Of a DNA stretch of 64,000 nucleotides, positions 1 through 9,166 are shown one piece after another (position 1 is the first letter of the stretch; the number at the start of each line of letters is the position of its first letter). A model generated the notes under the pieces. That model had not been told where the DNA came from, made no database searches, and saw only the letters and a program-made list of their open reading frames with translations. The stretch covers positions 1,240,001-1,304,000 of the forward strand of contig NZ_JBNAGA010000002.1 of the NCBI RefSeq assembly GCF_049800955.1. The letters run 5' to 3'. The position numbers were made by a program, and so were the translations under genes. The DNA comes from JAKVBH01 sp049800955. Its GTDB lineage: Bacteria > Pseudomonadota > Alphaproteobacteria > Rhodobacterales > Rhodobacteraceae.

Positions 1-2
1 CA

Positions 3-1346
3 CAGGTCCATGAAGCCACGCCTGCGATCATCGAGGATGCCCTCACCAGTGCCCGTGCTGCGCAAAAAGCCTGGGCGGCTATGAGCGGGACGGAGCGGGG
101 GCGTATCCTGCGTCGCGCCGCAGACATGATCCGGGAGCGCAATCGCGATCTGTCGATCCTGGAGAGCCACGACACGGGCAAACCGCTCTCAGAGACGCTG
201 TATGTGGATGCCACCTCCGGTGCCGATGCGCTGGAGTATTTCGGCGGTCTGGCCGGTGCGCTCACCGGGGAGCACATCCCACTCGGCGAGGATTGGGTCT
301 ACACGAGGCGGGAGCCTTTGGGTCTGTGCGTGGGCATCGGTGCGTGGAACTATCCGACGCAGATCGCGTGCTGGAAAGGCGCGCCAGCATTGGCCTGCGG
401 CAATGCGATGGTGTTCAAACCTTCCGAGACAACGCCGCTCTGTGCGCTCAAGGTTGCGGAGATCCTGCATGAAGCGGGGCTGCCTGCGGGCCTCTACAAC
501 GTGATCCAGGGAGGCGGCGCTGTTGGCGGCGCCTTGGTGGGCGATGCACGGGTCGACAAGGTCTCGCTCACAGGATCTGTGCCCACGGGGCGCAAAGTCT
601 ATGCCGCTGCGGCCGAGGGGATCAAACATGTCACCATGGAGCTTGGCGGCAAATCGCCCCTCGTGATCTTCGAGGATGCCGATTTGGACAACGCCGTCGG
701 CGGCGCCATTCTGGGCAATTTCTACTCCTCCGGTCAGGTCTGTTCCAACGGAACCCGTGTTTTTGTGCACCGCACTATCAAGGAGGCTTTTCTGGAACGT
801 CTCAGCGCCCGGCTGGCCCAGGCTGTCATCGGAGACCCGCTGGATGAGGCGACGAATTTTGGCCCCATGGTCTCGGAACGGCAAATGCAGATCGTGCAAG
901 GCTACATCGAGACAGGGCAAGCAGAGGGCGCGCGGCTCGTGACGGGGGGGGCGCGTCTGGATCGGCCGGGCTTCTATCTCGAACCCACCGTTTTTGCCGA
1001 TGTGTCCGATGGCATGGCGATTGCGCGCGAAGAGATCTTTGGCCCGGTCATGGCGGTGCTTGATTTCGAGGATGAGGACGAGGTTATCGCGCGGGCCAAT
1101 GCGACAGAGTTCGGCCTCTCGGCAGGGGTCTTCACGCGCGATCTGGCCCGCGCGCACCGCGTAATAGGCCAACTGGAAGCAGGCTCGTGCTTTATCAACT
1201 CCTACAATGATGCGCCCGTCGAGGCCCCTTTTGGCGGAGCCAAAATGTCAGGCGTGGGGCGCGAGAATTCCAAGGCTGCCATTGAGCATTATTCGCAGCT
1301 GAAATCCGTCTATGTCCGCATGGGCAACGTGGAGGCGCCGTTCTGA
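3..1346 (+). CDS. betB: Betaine aldehyde dehydrogenase, 5' end outside the window
   Basis: NAD(P)-dependent aldehyde dehydrogenase that oxidises betaine aldehyde to glycine betaine in the cytoplasm, the second step of osmoprotectant synthesis from choline. The reading frame is open to the left edge, so about 40 N-terminal residues are missing from the usual length of about 485; 447 are visible. The catalytic glutamate lies in MELGGKSP (Glu codon 639-641) and the catalytic cysteine in GQVCSNGTRV (Cys codon 741-743). The C-terminus with EAPFGGAKMSGVGREN is characteristic of BetB. It overlaps the next gene by one base (TGATG), and betA follows, which supports the substrate assignment over other aldehyde dehydrogenases. 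Confidence 0.93.
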   Translation, partial: QVHEATPAIIEDALTSARAAQKAWAAMSGTERGRILRRAADMIRERNRDLSILESHDTGKPLSETLYVDATSGADALEYFGGLAGALTGEHIPLGEDWVYTRREPLGLCVGIGAWNYPTQIACWKGAPALACGNAMVFKPSETTPLCALKVAEILHEAGLPAGLYNVIQGGGAVGGALVGDARVDKVSLTGSVPTGRKVYAAAAEGIKHVTMELGGKSPLVIFEDADLDNAVGGAILGNFYSSGQVCSNGTRVFVHRTIKEAFLERLSARLAQAVIGDPLDEATNFGPMVSERQMQIVQGYIETGQAEGARLVTGGARLDRPGFYLEPTVFADVSDGMAIAREEIFGPVMAVLDFEDEDEVIARANATEFGLSAGVFTRDLARAHRVIGQLEAGSCFINSYNDAPVEAPFGGAKMSGVGRENSKAAIEHYSQLKSVYVRMGNVEAPF

Positions 1347-1591
1347 TGTCTGAGATCACCACACCCCCCGCCAAGATACAAACCGTCGATGTTGTGAAAT
1401 GGGTGGCCACGGTCATTCAACTCATCGGCTATGGGCTCACGGGGCTCAATATTGTGCCGTGGAATGTGTTTGCCTTTTTCGTGGGGATTTTCTTGTGGTT
1501 CGCCGTTGGCGTCATGTGGAAAGACCGCGCCATAATGGTGGTGCATGTGGGTGCCTTTGTCTCGCTCTTCCTTGGCTATCTGAATTCGTGA
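1346..1591 (+). CDS. Small membrane protein between betB and betA
   Basis: This 81-residue protein has about 18 polar N-terminal residues followed by two or three hydrophobic segments (about residues 18-35, 38-58 and 62-79), so it is probably an inner-membrane protein. Its start overlaps the betB stop and betA begins 8 bases downstream, so it is translated within the bet operon. It resembles a small family that I recall as DUF6552 from Rhodobacteraceae bet operons; that name is from memory. Nothing in the sequence shows a biochemical role. A part in choline or betaine handling at the membrane is inferred from context only. Confidence 0.8.
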   Translation: MSEITTPPAKIQTVDVVKWVATVIQLIGYGLTGLNIVPWNVFAFFVGIFLWFAVGVMWKDRAIMVVHVGAFVSLFLGYLNS

Positions 1592-1598
1592 GGTTCTG

Positions 1599-3236
1599 AT
1601 GCAGGCGGATTATGTGATTGTGGGCGCGGGCTCTGCCGGTTGTGCCATGGCATATCGATTGTCCGAGGCGGGGGCCTCCGTGCTGGTCGTGGAACATGGG
1701 GGCTCCGATTGGGGGCCTTTGATCCAGATGCCTGCGGCATTGAGTTATCCTATGAACATGTCGCGCTACGATTGGGGGTATATGTCGGAGCCTGAGCCGC
1801 ATCTGGACAACAGGCGTTTGGTCTGCCCGCGCGGCAAGGTCATCGGCGGATCGTCTTCGATCAATGGCATGGTCTATGTGCGTGGCCATGCAGGCGATTT
1901 CGATCATTGGGAGGAGAGCGGCGCGCGCGGTTGGGCCTATGCAGATGTGCTGCCCTATTTCCGGCGGATGGAGACCAGCCATGGTGGTGAACGTGGCTGG
2001 CGGGGCGTGGATGGGCCCCTTCACGTGACCCGGGGGCCGCGCGACAATCCTTTGCACAACGCCTTTGTAACCGCGGCGCAAGAGGCCGGATATGCAGAGA
2101 CGCAAGACTACAACGGCGCACGGCAAGAGGGCTTTGGGCCTTTCGAGATGACGGTTTACGGTGGTCGACGCTGGTCTGCTGCCAATGCTTATCTCAGGCC
2201 CGCTTTGAAGCGCGCGAATTGTGATTTGGTGCGCGGATTGGTGGAACGTGTTGTCATCGAGGACAATCGCGCCACTGGCGTGGCTTTGGCGGGAGGAACG
2301 ATCATCCATGCGCGGCGCGAGGTTGTTCTGGCGGCATCTTCGATCAATTCACCGAAGCTCTTGTTGCACTCAGGCATTGGTCCTGCGTCTCATCTGGCAG
2401 AACATGGGATTGATGTCGTCGCGGACCGGCCCGGGGTGGGCGCGAATTTGCAGGATCATCTCGAGGTCTATGTCCAGTATGCCGCGCGACAGCCTGTGAC
2501 GCTCTATCGCCATTGGAACCTCCTCTCGAAGGCCATGATCGGCGCGCAATGGTTGTTTTTCAAGCGCGGTTTGGGCGCGTCGAATCAGTTCGAAAGCTGC
2601 GGTTTCATTCGCTCCCGTGCCGGTCTTTCTTATCCGGATATCCAGTTTCACTTCCTCCCGCTGGCCGTGCGCTATGATGGTCAGGCTGCTGCGGAAGGGC
2701 ATGGCTTTCAGGCCCACACAGGTCCGATGCGCTCCCCATCGCGGGGACGCGTGAGTTTGCGGTCGGCTGATCCGGCAGACGCTCCGGTCATTCGGTTCAA
2801 TTACATGTCGACAGAGCAGGACTGGATCGATTTCCGGCAATGCTTGCGCCTGTGTCAGGAAGTCTTTGACCAGCCTGCGATGCAGCCCTTCGTGAAGCAC
2901 CGTATCCAACCGGACGATGGGGTTGCAGACGATGCGGGGCTCGATGCGTTCGTGCGGGAGCATGCCGAGAGTGCGTATCACCCCTGTGGCACATGCAAGA
3001 TGGGCGCGGAAGATGATCGTGAGGCGGTTGTTGATCCGGAATGTCGTGTGATCGGTGTGGAGAGGCTCCGCGTGGCGGATAGTTCGATTTTTCCGCGTAT
3101 TCCCAACGGCAATCTGAACGGGCCCTCGATCATGGTCGGTGAGAAGGCCGCGGACCACATCTTGGGGCGCGATATGCTGGCGCGGGCCAATGTTGTGCCG
3201 TGGCAGCATCCTTACTGGCAGACATCCCAGCGTTAG
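1599..3236 (+). CDS. betA: Choline dehydrogenase (GMC oxidoreductase)
   Basis: FAD-dependent oxidoreductase of the glucose-methanol-choline family that oxidises choline to betaine aldehyde and passes electrons to the respiratory chain, so it is probably membrane-associated. The N-terminal Rossmann motif GAGSAG is at residues 9-14. The second GMC signature around GKVIGGSSSINGMVYVRG is near residue 85. The active-site histidine is in YHPCGTCKMG (His461). The length of 545 residues fits the family. It is the last gene of the bet operon, 8 bases after the small membrane protein. The bet genes here lie without betI or a choline transporter in view; these may be upstream of the window. Confidence 0.92.
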   Translation: MQADYVIVGAGSAGCAMAYRLSEAGASVLVVEHGGSDWGPLIQMPAALSYPMNMSRYDWGYMSEPEPHLDNRRLVCPRGKVIGGSSSINGMVYVRGHAGDFDHWEESGARGWAYADVLPYFRRMETSHGGERGWRGVDGPLHVTRGPRDNPLHNAFVTAAQEAGYAETQDYNGARQEGFGPFEMTVYGGRRWSAANAYLRPALKRANCDLVRGLVERVVIEDNRATGVALAGGTIIHARREVVLAASSINSPKLLLHSGIGPASHLAEHGIDVVADRPGVGANLQDHLEVYVQYAARQPVTLYRHWNLLSKAMIGAQWLFFKRGLGASNQFESCGFIRSRAGLSYPDIQFHFLPLAVRYDGQAAAEGHGFQAHTGPMRSPSRGRVSLRSADPADAPVIRFNYMSTEQDWIDFRQCLRLCQEVFDQPAMQPFVKHRIQPDDGVADDAGLDAFVREHAESAYHPCGTCKMGAEDDREAVVDPECRVIGVERLRVADSSIFPRIPNGNLNGPSIMVGEKAADHILGRDMLARANVVPWQHPYWQTSQR

Positions 3237-3279
3237 TTCTGCGTCCCGTTAACCTTGGTTAAGGTGTCACGTTGCGTAT

Positions 3280-3969
3280 TTGGGTGTCGGAGACGACATT
3301 CAAGGCGTGGTGAGATTGGTGGTGATGTTCGTGGCAGCGTGTTTCGCGCTGCCCACTTTTGCTGGTGAGAAGTTGCATGGCAAGGCGACAGCTGTGGACG
3401 GAGATGGTCTGCGGCTGCACGGCATTTCTGTGCGCATTGCTGGAATTGATGCGCCGGAGCGGGATCAACTGTGTCTGGGCCACGAAGGGTATTTCAGATG
3501 TGGCGAGGCGATGCGCCTGGCCTTGGCGCGGGATCTTGCCCGACGGGATGTTGTCTGTCTGGACAGGGGCGCGCGGTCCTACGATCGTGTTGTCGCGCAG
3601 TGTTTCATCGGTGGCGAGGATCTCGGGGCTTACCTTATTTCGCAAGGCCGCGCGCGGGCGCATCCCAAATATGCAACGGCTGCGTATCTCGCGCTGGAGC
3701 GACGCGCCTCTTCTGCCGGGCACGGCCTTTGGGCCTTTCAAATGACTGCGCCCTGGGAGCATCGCGCGGCTCAGCGGGCACAGGCTGCCGCGGCCGTTGC
3801 TGAGACATGCATGATCAAGGGCAATATCTCAAAGTCTGGTGAACAGATTTACCATGCGCCTGGACAGCGGGATTATGCCAGGGTCAAGATATCGGAGCGC
3901 AAGGGCGAACGGTGTTTTGCCAGCGAACGTGAAGCGCGCGCCGCCGGGTGGCGACGCGCACTTCGTTAG
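3280..3969 (+). CDS. Secreted thermonuclease-like protein
   Basis: Staphylococcal-nuclease-fold protein of 229 residues. A hydrophobic N-terminus (MFVAACFALPTFAG) looks like a signal peptide, so the product is probably periplasmic or secreted. The SNase core shows AVDGDGLRL, IDAPE and the later YDRVVA segment with the basic and acidic residues expected for nuclease activity. A conserved tail after about residue 165 carries cysteines. The start used is a TTG at 3280. In-frame GTG codons and an ATG at about 3325 would still leave a signal sequence, so the start is uncertain. A hairpin element follows the stop. Function is inferred from the fold family. Confidence 0.78.
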   Translation: MGVGDDIQGVVRLVVMFVAACFALPTFAGEKLHGKATAVDGDGLRLHGISVRIAGIDAPERDQLCLGHEGYFRCGEAMRLALARDLARRDVVCLDRGARSYDRVVAQCFIGGEDLGAYLISQGRARAHPKYATAAYLALERRASSAGHGLWAFQMTAPWEHRAAQRAQAAAAVAETCMIKGNISKSGEQIYHAPGQRDYARVKISERKGERCFASEREARAAGWRRALR

Positions 3970-3977
3970 GTTTGGTT

Positions 3978-4036
3978 GGGGGCTTTGCCCCCGTCTCCTG
4001 CGGAGACTCCCCCAAGGTATTTGAGGGCAAAAGTAG
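3978..4036. repeat. GC-rich double hairpin element, terminator-like
   Basis: Two adjacent perfect hairpins are visible: GGGGGC-TTT-GCCCCC at 3978-3992 and GTCTCC-TGC-GGAGAC at 3993-4007. They are followed by CCCCCAAGGTATTTGAGGGC. I recognise the second half as a motif that recurs at 3' gene ends in Rhodobacterales genomes (recalled, not searched). It lies between the convergent nuclease and mutase genes, so it may terminate transcription from both sides. Confidence 0.6.
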
Positions 4037-4039
4037 GGT

Positions 4040-6181
4040 TTAGACGCCTTTGGTTTCCCGGATGAGTCGCAATATGTCTTGCGCTGCTTCGGGGATGTTC
4101 GTTCCGGGGCCGAAAATCGCTTTGACCCCTGCGTGGTGCAGGAACTCATAATCCTGTTGCGGGATCACGCCGCCGCAGATCACGATGATATCTTCCGCGT
4201 CGGCATCCTTGAGCGCCTTGATCAATTGCGGGGCCAGGGTCTTGTGACCGGCCGCTTGACTGGAGATACCAATGACATGCACATCGTTGTCGATGGCGTC
4301 TTGTGCGGCCTCGGCGGGCGTCTGGAAGAGCGGACCCACGTCAACGTCAAAGCCGATATCGGCGAATGCCGTGGCGATGACCTTGGCGCCGCGATCATGC
4401 CCGTCCTGCCCCATCTTGACCACCAGCATGCGCGGGCGGCGGCCCTCCGCCTCGGCGAAGTCTTCTACTGATTTCTGGATCGCGGCGAAGCCTTCGTCGC
4501 CCTCATAGGCCTTGCCATACACACCAGCCAGCGTCTTGACCTCGGCGCGGTGGCGGCCGAACACTTTTTCCATGGCCATCGAAATCTCTCCTACTGAGGC
4601 ACGGTGACGGGCGGCTTCGACCGCCGCTTCGAGAAGGTTGCCGCCCTCGGAGGCACGGCGGGTCAGTTCCGCCAATGCGGCGTCGCAGGCGGCTTGATCA
4701 CGGCTCGCGCGGATCTGTTCGAGGCGGGCGACCTGCGCTTCGCGCACGGCGACGTTGTCGACATCGAGGATGTCGATCGGGTCTTCGCTCTCCTTGCGGT
4801 ATTTGTTGACGCCGACGATGACCTCGTCGCCGCGGTCGATCATCGCCTGGCGCGTTGCAGCACTTTCTTCGATGCGCAGTTTGGGCATGCCGGAGGCCAC
4901 GGCCTTGGTCATGCCGCCCATCTCCTCAACCTCTTGCATCATGGCCCATGCCTTCTCGGCGAGCTCATTGGTCAGGCTTTCGATGTAATAGGACCCCGCC
5001 AGCGGATCGACGACATTTGTCACGCCGGTTTCTTCTTGCAGCACCAGCTGGGTGTTGCGCGCGATGCGGGCGGAGAACTCCGTGGGCAGGGCGATGGCCT
5101 CATCCAGGGCATTGGTATGCAGGCTTTGCGTGCCGCCGAGCACCGCGCTCATGGCTTCATAGGCGGTGCGGATGACGTTGTTATAGGGGTCTTGTTCTTG
5201 CAGGGAGACGCCCGAGGTCTGGCAATGGGTGCGCAGCATCTTGGAGCGTTCGTTCTGCGCGCCGAATTCGGTCATCACGCGGTGCCACAGAAGCCGCGCC
5301 GCGCGCAGTTTGGCGATTTCCATGAAGAAGTTCATGCCGATGGCGAAGAAGAAGCTCAGACGGCCTGCGAATTTATCGACATCCATGCCCGCATCGACCG
5401 CCGCCTTCACGTATTCGCGGCCATCGGCCAGCGTATAGGCGAGCTCCTGAACGAGGTTCGCACCCGCCTCCTGCATGTGGTAGCCGGAGATCGAGATCGA
5501 GTTGAATTTCGGCATGTTATCAGACGTATAGCCGATGATATCCGAGATGATCCGCATGCTCGGTTCGGGCGGGTAGATGTAGGTGTTTCTGACCATGAAC
5601 TCCTTGAGAATGTCGTTCTGGATGGTGCCTGCAAGGACGCTTTTGTCGTGGCCCTGCTCTTCGCCCGCGACGATGAAGGAGGCGAGGATCGGGATCACCG
5701 CGCCGTTCATCGTCATGGAGACCGAGACCTTATCGAGCGGGATGCCGTCAAAGAGGATTTTCATGTCCTCCACGCTGTCAATCGCCACGCCCGCCTTGCC
5801 CACATCGCCCACAACGCGCTCGTGATCGCTGTCATAGCCTCGGTGTGTGGCCAGATCGAAGGCGACAGAGACGCCCTGCTGTCCTGCGGCGAGGTTTTTG
5901 CGATAAAAAGCGTTGCTTTCCTCCGCAGTGGAGAAGCCCGCATATTGACGGATCGTCCACGGGCGGCCCGCATACATCGTGGCTTTCACGCCGCGCGTAA
6001 AGGGGCCGAAGCCGGGGATGGATCCCATATGCGGCAGGTCTTTCGTGTCATCTTCGGTGTAGAGCGGCTGGACAGAAATGCCCTCCAACGTGTGCCACGT
6101 CAGATCATCAAGCGGACGCCCGCGCAGTTCTTTCTCGGCGAGCTGTTTCCAGTCTTCTTTGGTGGGGCTCTTGGCGCTCAT
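4040..6181 (-). CDS. mcmA: Methylmalonyl-CoA mutase
   Basis: Adenosylcobalamin-dependent mutase that converts (R)-methylmalonyl-CoA to succinyl-CoA, the last step of propionyl-CoA assimilation. It is a single 713-residue chain with the TIM-barrel catalytic domain first and the B12-binding domain last. The cobalamin-ligand motif is MGQDGHDRG with His595, followed by GISSQAAGH and ICGGVIP. The substrate-binding part includes TRGVKATMYAGRPWTIRQYAG near residue 85. Propionyl-CoA carboxylase alpha lies upstream on the same strand with one divergent gene between. Also known as scpA or bhbA. Confidence 0.95.
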   Translation of the reverse strand: MSAKSPTKEDWKQLAEKELRGRPLDDLTWHTLEGISVQPLYTEDDTKDLPHMGSIPGFGPFTRGVKATMYAGRPWTIRQYAGFSTAEESNAFYRKNLAAGQQGVSVAFDLATHRGYDSDHERVVGDVGKAGVAIDSVEDMKILFDGIPLDKVSVSMTMNGAVIPILASFIVAGEEQGHDKSVLAGTIQNDILKEFMVRNTYIYPPEPSMRIISDIIGYTSDNMPKFNSISISGYHMQEAGANLVQELAYTLADGREYVKAAVDAGMDVDKFAGRLSFFFAIGMNFFMEIAKLRAARLLWHRVMTEFGAQNERSKMLRTHCQTSGVSLQEQDPYNNVIRTAYEAMSAVLGGTQSLHTNALDEAIALPTEFSARIARNTQLVLQEETGVTNVVDPLAGSYYIESLTNELAEKAWAMMQEVEEMGGMTKAVASGMPKLRIEESAATRQAMIDRGDEVIVGVNKYRKESEDPIDILDVDNVAVREAQVARLEQIRASRDQAACDAALAELTRRASEGGNLLEAAVEAARHRASVGEISMAMEKVFGRHRAEVKTLAGVYGKAYEGDEGFAAIQKSVEDFAEAEGRRPRMLVVKMGQDGHDRGAKVIATAFADIGFDVDVGPLFQTPAEAAQDAIDNDVHVIGISSQAAGHKTLAPQLIKALKDADAEDIIVICGGVIPQQDYEFLHHAGVKAIFGPGTNIPEAAQDILRLIRETKGV

Positions 6182-6200
6182 GGGGATCGGTCCTTTTTAT

Positions 6201-6240
6201 CTGCAAACGCAGGAAATCACGTCAACTTGCCTTCGCAAGT
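6201..6240. promoter_or_regulatory. Inverted repeats in the mcmA/DUF4174 divergent promoter region
   Basis: Between the two divergent start codons there are two small perfect inverted repeats: CTGC-AAAC-GCAG at 6201-6212 and ACTTGC-CTTC-GCAAGT at 6225-6240. The first contains TGCAAA, a half of the TTTGCAAA operator seen upstream of pccB. They may be binding sites for the PccR-type regulator encoded at 14399 or part of the mcmA promoter. The evidence is position and symmetry only. Confidence 0.35.
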
Positions 6241-6279
6241 GAGGGGAGGCGGCCTATATCTGGGATCGGAGGTATTGCG

Positions 6280-6729
6280 ATGCGTTGGATATTGGCGATG
6301 GCTATGTGTTTCGGGATGGGTGCCTCGGCGGAGGAGGCCCAGGATGTGGATTTAGCAGAGCTGATCCAGCCGTCTGGCGAGCACCAGCTGGATGAATATC
6401 TCTGGGTCAAGCGGCCCATCGTCGTCTTCTCGGACAGTCCGGCAGATCCACGATATGTGCGCCAGATGCAATTCCTGACTGAACGGCTGGATGAATTGGC
6501 CGAGCGAGACGTGGTTGTGTTGACCGATACGGATCCGACCGTTCTGTCGCCGCTGCGCGAAAAGCTCCGCCCGCGCGGTTTCATGATGGTGCTCATCGGC
6601 AAGGACGGCGGGATCAAACTGCGCAAGCCCCTGCCTTTTGATGTGCGCGAAATTTCCCGCACGATCGACAAGATGCCGATGCGCCAGCAGGAAGTCCGCG
6701 ACAGGCGCGCAGAGCGCGAGGGGAGCTGA
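6280..6729 (+). CDS. DUF4174 family periplasmic protein
   Basis: A protein of 149 residues with a likely signal peptide (MRWILAMAMCFGMGASAEE, cleavage after about residue 18). The rest has a thioredoxin-like pattern without a CxxC motif: a core beginning RPIVVFSDSPADPRY, a helix, then RGFMMVLIGKDGGIKLR. This matches the family I know as DUF4174, which has no established function. It is transcribed divergently from mcmA and convergently with pccA, so it interrupts the pcc-mcm cluster on the other strand. A role in the cell envelope is likely from the signal peptide; a link to propionate metabolism is not shown. Confidence 0.8.
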   Translation: MRWILAMAMCFGMGASAEEAQDVDLAELIQPSGEHQLDEYLWVKRPIVVFSDSPADPRYVRQMQFLTERLDELAERDVVVLTDTDPTVLSPLREKLRPRGFMMVLIGKDGGIKLRKPLPFDVREISRTIDKMPMRQQEVRDRRAEREGS

Positions 6730-6768
6730 GCCGCTCCTCTCAAAAGGCAGGCGCACTCACGCATGGCG

Positions 6769-8814
6769 TCACTCGAACTCCATGATGACATCATCCACCG
6801 CGAGGCTATCGCCAGCAGCGGCGTTGATTTTCGTCACGGTGCCTTTCTTTTCGGCGCGCAGGATGTTCTCCATTTTCATCGCCTCGACCGTGCAAAGCGC
6901 CTGGCCCTCCTGCACTTCATCGCCAACTTCGACGTCGACCTTAACGATCAGGCCGGGCATCGGGCAGAGTAGCATTTTTGAGGTGTCAGGCGGCAGCTTT
7001 TCGGGCATGAGCGCGGCAAGCTCGGCCTGACGTGGGGAGCGCACGGTCACGGCCAGCTCTGCGCCACGTGTACGCAGGTTGAAGCCGTGGGTGATTTTGC
7101 CGACCTTCAGGATTAGCGGCGCGCCACCGACCGTCATATCGGCCAAAGCGTCACCGGGCGTCCAATCGCCTTCAACGCGCAGTGTCTCGTCGTCAGAGAA
7201 CGTAACGTCCGCGCCGGATTTGTCGGCATTGATTGTCACAGCAAACTGTGTGCCTTGCAGGGAGACGACCCAATCAGAGCCGACCTTTCGTTCGTGATTG
7301 TCCATCCGGCCAGAGACGCGGGCGCGGCGGATTTCGGCCACGCGGTGCATCGCGGCGGCGGCGGCGGCCACGCGGCGCAAGGCAGAGTCGTCCAATGTCA
7401 CACCCTCGAAACCGTCGGGATATTGCTCTTCGATGAAGGCCGTCGTCATGTCGCCCTTGATGAAGATGTCATGGTCCATCACGGCGGCGACGAAGGGCAG
7501 GTTATGGCCGATGCCTTCGACTTCGAAACTGTCGAGTGCCACACGCATCGCTTCAATCGCCTGGGCGCGATCGGGGCCCCAAGTACAGAGCTTGGCGATC
7601 ATCGGGTCGTAATACATCGAGATTTCGCCGCCTTCATAGACGCCGGTATCATTGCGCACTGCGGTCGTGCCAGTTGGGGCATCGCCGTGCCACGTGCCGT
7701 TGTCCAGCATGGGCCCTGATGCGACCTCCTGCGGCGGACGGTAACGTGTGAGCCTCCCGATGGAGGGCAGGAAGTTGCGATAGGGGTCTTCGGCGTAGAG
7801 CCGGTTTTCTATGGCCCAGCCTGTCAGTTTGATGTCGTCCTGCGTCAGGCTCAGCTTTTCGCCTGCGGCCACGCGGATCATCTGCTCGACAAGATCAACG
7901 CCGGTGATCAGCTCGGTTACGGGGTGTTCGACCTGAAGGCGGGTGTTCATCTCGAGGAAGTAGAAGTTCTTGTCGCCATCGACGATGAATTCCACGGTTC
8001 CGGCGCTGGCATACCCTACGGCTTTGGCCAGCGCGCAGCTTTGCTCGCCCATGGCCTTGCGGGTGGCCTCATCGAGGAAAGGCGAGGGGGCCTCTTCGAC
8101 GACTTTCTGGTTGCGGCGCTGGATCGAACACTCGCGTTCGCCAAGGTAGATGCAATTGCCGTGTTGGTCGGCCAAGACCTGAATCTCGATGTGGCGCGGT
8201 TGCGTCACGAATTTCTCGATAAAGATGCGGTCATCGCCAAAGGAGTTGGCCGCTTCGTTTTTGGACGACTGGAAGCCTTCACGCGCCTCGTCATCGTTCC
8301 AGGCGATGCGCATACCCTTGCCGCCGCCGCCCGCGGAGGCCTTGATCATCACCGGGTAGCCGATCTCGTTGGAGATCTTCACTGCCTCTTCCGCATCTTC
8401 GATCAGGCCCATGTAGCCCGGCACGGTGGAGACATTGGCGTCCTGAGCGATCTTCTTGGACGTGATCTTGTCGCCCATGCTCTCAATCGCGCCCTTGGGT
8501 GGGCCGACAAAGGCCACGCCTTCAGCCTCGAGCGCTTCGGCGAATTTGGCATTCTCCGACAGAAACCCATAGCCGGGATGCACGGCATCTGCGCCCGTGT
8601 CCTTGATCGCCTGCATGACCTTGTCGATCACGATGTAGGACTGGTTTGCAGGCGGTGGACCGATGTGGACGGCCTCATCGGCCATCTGCACGTGCAGTGC
8701 GGATTTGTCGGCGTCGGAATAAAGGGCAACTGTCGGGATACCCATTTTGCGTGCGGTCTTGATGACCCTGCAGGCAATCTCGCCCCGGTTGGCGATCAGC
8801 AGTTTTTTGAACAT
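6769..8814 (-). CDS. pccA: Propionyl-CoA carboxylase alpha subunit (biotin carboxylase)
   Basis: ATP-dependent biotin carboxylase fused to a biotin carrier domain; with PccB it carboxylates propionyl-CoA to methylmalonyl-CoA. In its 681 residues the biotin carboxylase domain is first (ANRGEIACRVI at residues 8-18, ATP-grasp glycine-rich loop KASAGGGGKGMR near residue 160, HIEIQVLAD). A BT-type linker domain follows, then the biotinyl domain with EAMKMEN, where Lys647 is the biotinylated residue. The substrate is assigned from neighbours: pccB and the mutase share strand and cluster. Methylcrotonyl-CoA or acetyl-CoA carboxylases have the same layout but different partners. Confidence 0.94.
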   Translation of the reverse strand: MFKKLLIANRGEIACRVIKTARKMGIPTVALYSDADKSALHVQMADEAVHIGPPPANQSYIVIDKVMQAIKDTGADAVHPGYGFLSENAKFAEALEAEGVAFVGPPKGAIESMGDKITSKKIAQDANVSTVPGYMGLIEDAEEAVKISNEIGYPVMIKASAGGGGKGMRIAWNDDEAREGFQSSKNEAANSFGDDRIFIEKFVTQPRHIEIQVLADQHGNCIYLGERECSIQRRNQKVVEEAPSPFLDEATRKAMGEQSCALAKAVGYASAGTVEFIVDGDKNFYFLEMNTRLQVEHPVTELITGVDLVEQMIRVAAGEKLSLTQDDIKLTGWAIENRLYAEDPYRNFLPSIGRLTRYRPPQEVASGPMLDNGTWHGDAPTGTTAVRNDTGVYEGGEISMYYDPMIAKLCTWGPDRAQAIEAMRVALDSFEVEGIGHNLPFVAAVMDHDIFIKGDMTTAFIEEQYPDGFEGVTLDDSALRRVAAAAAAMHRVAEIRRARVSGRMDNHERKVGSDWVVSLQGTQFAVTINADKSGADVTFSDDETLRVEGDWTPGDALADMTVGGAPLILKVGKITHGFNLRTRGAELAVTVRSPRQAELAALMPEKLPPDTSKMLLCPMPGLIVKVDVEVGDEVQEGQALCTVEAMKMENILRAEKKGTVTKINAAAGDSLAVDDVIMEFE

Positions 8815-8912
8815 CCTGTGGTCCTTCCAGTCTTGGTCTTAGGCACGCGCAAAAGGCCCCGGGCGCGGACGCGCGGAGCCAGTGCTGTGGTCTGTCTTGT
8901 TAAGTGGTCGGG

Positions 8913-9038
8913 TCAGTCCGCCAAAGGAGCACTGACCATTGAATAAGCCGACCGCGAAGAATGGTCGGGTTTGGCGCAGGCGCTCAAAAGAACGCAGCAC
9001 GCCAGGATAAGAAACGTAGAAATTCTGCCTGTACTCAT
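8913..9038 (-). CDS. Very small lipoprotein
   Basis: A 41-residue reading frame that starts at an ATG preceded by AAGG and GGAG stretches. It begins MSTGRISTFLILACCVLLSAC, a complete lipoprotein signal peptide with lipobox LSAC, so the predicted mature lipoprotein is only about 22 residues. The frame is open further upstream, but the signal peptide fixes the likely start. It lies just upstream of pccA on the same strand and may be cotranscribed with it. Function unknown. Confidence 0.55.
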   Translation of the reverse strand: MSTGRISTFLILACCVLLSACAKPDHSSRSAYSMVSAPLAD

Positions 9039-9166
9039 CAGCCTTGGCTCCAATAGCTCGAAGCCCCCCAATGTGCGAAGCATACCGGGCGCGGTTGGTA
9101 AGGCCACGGGAATAAAGCGTATTTCTGGGTACTGATGCGAAAGTGCGACAGGTGGATGACTTTACG

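Noticed and set aside
4604..6355. 583-codon plus-strand open frame
   Set aside because: It is antisense to the methylmalonyl-CoA mutase gene, is rich in Asp, His and Arg as expected for a shadow of GC-rich coding DNA, and shows no domain.
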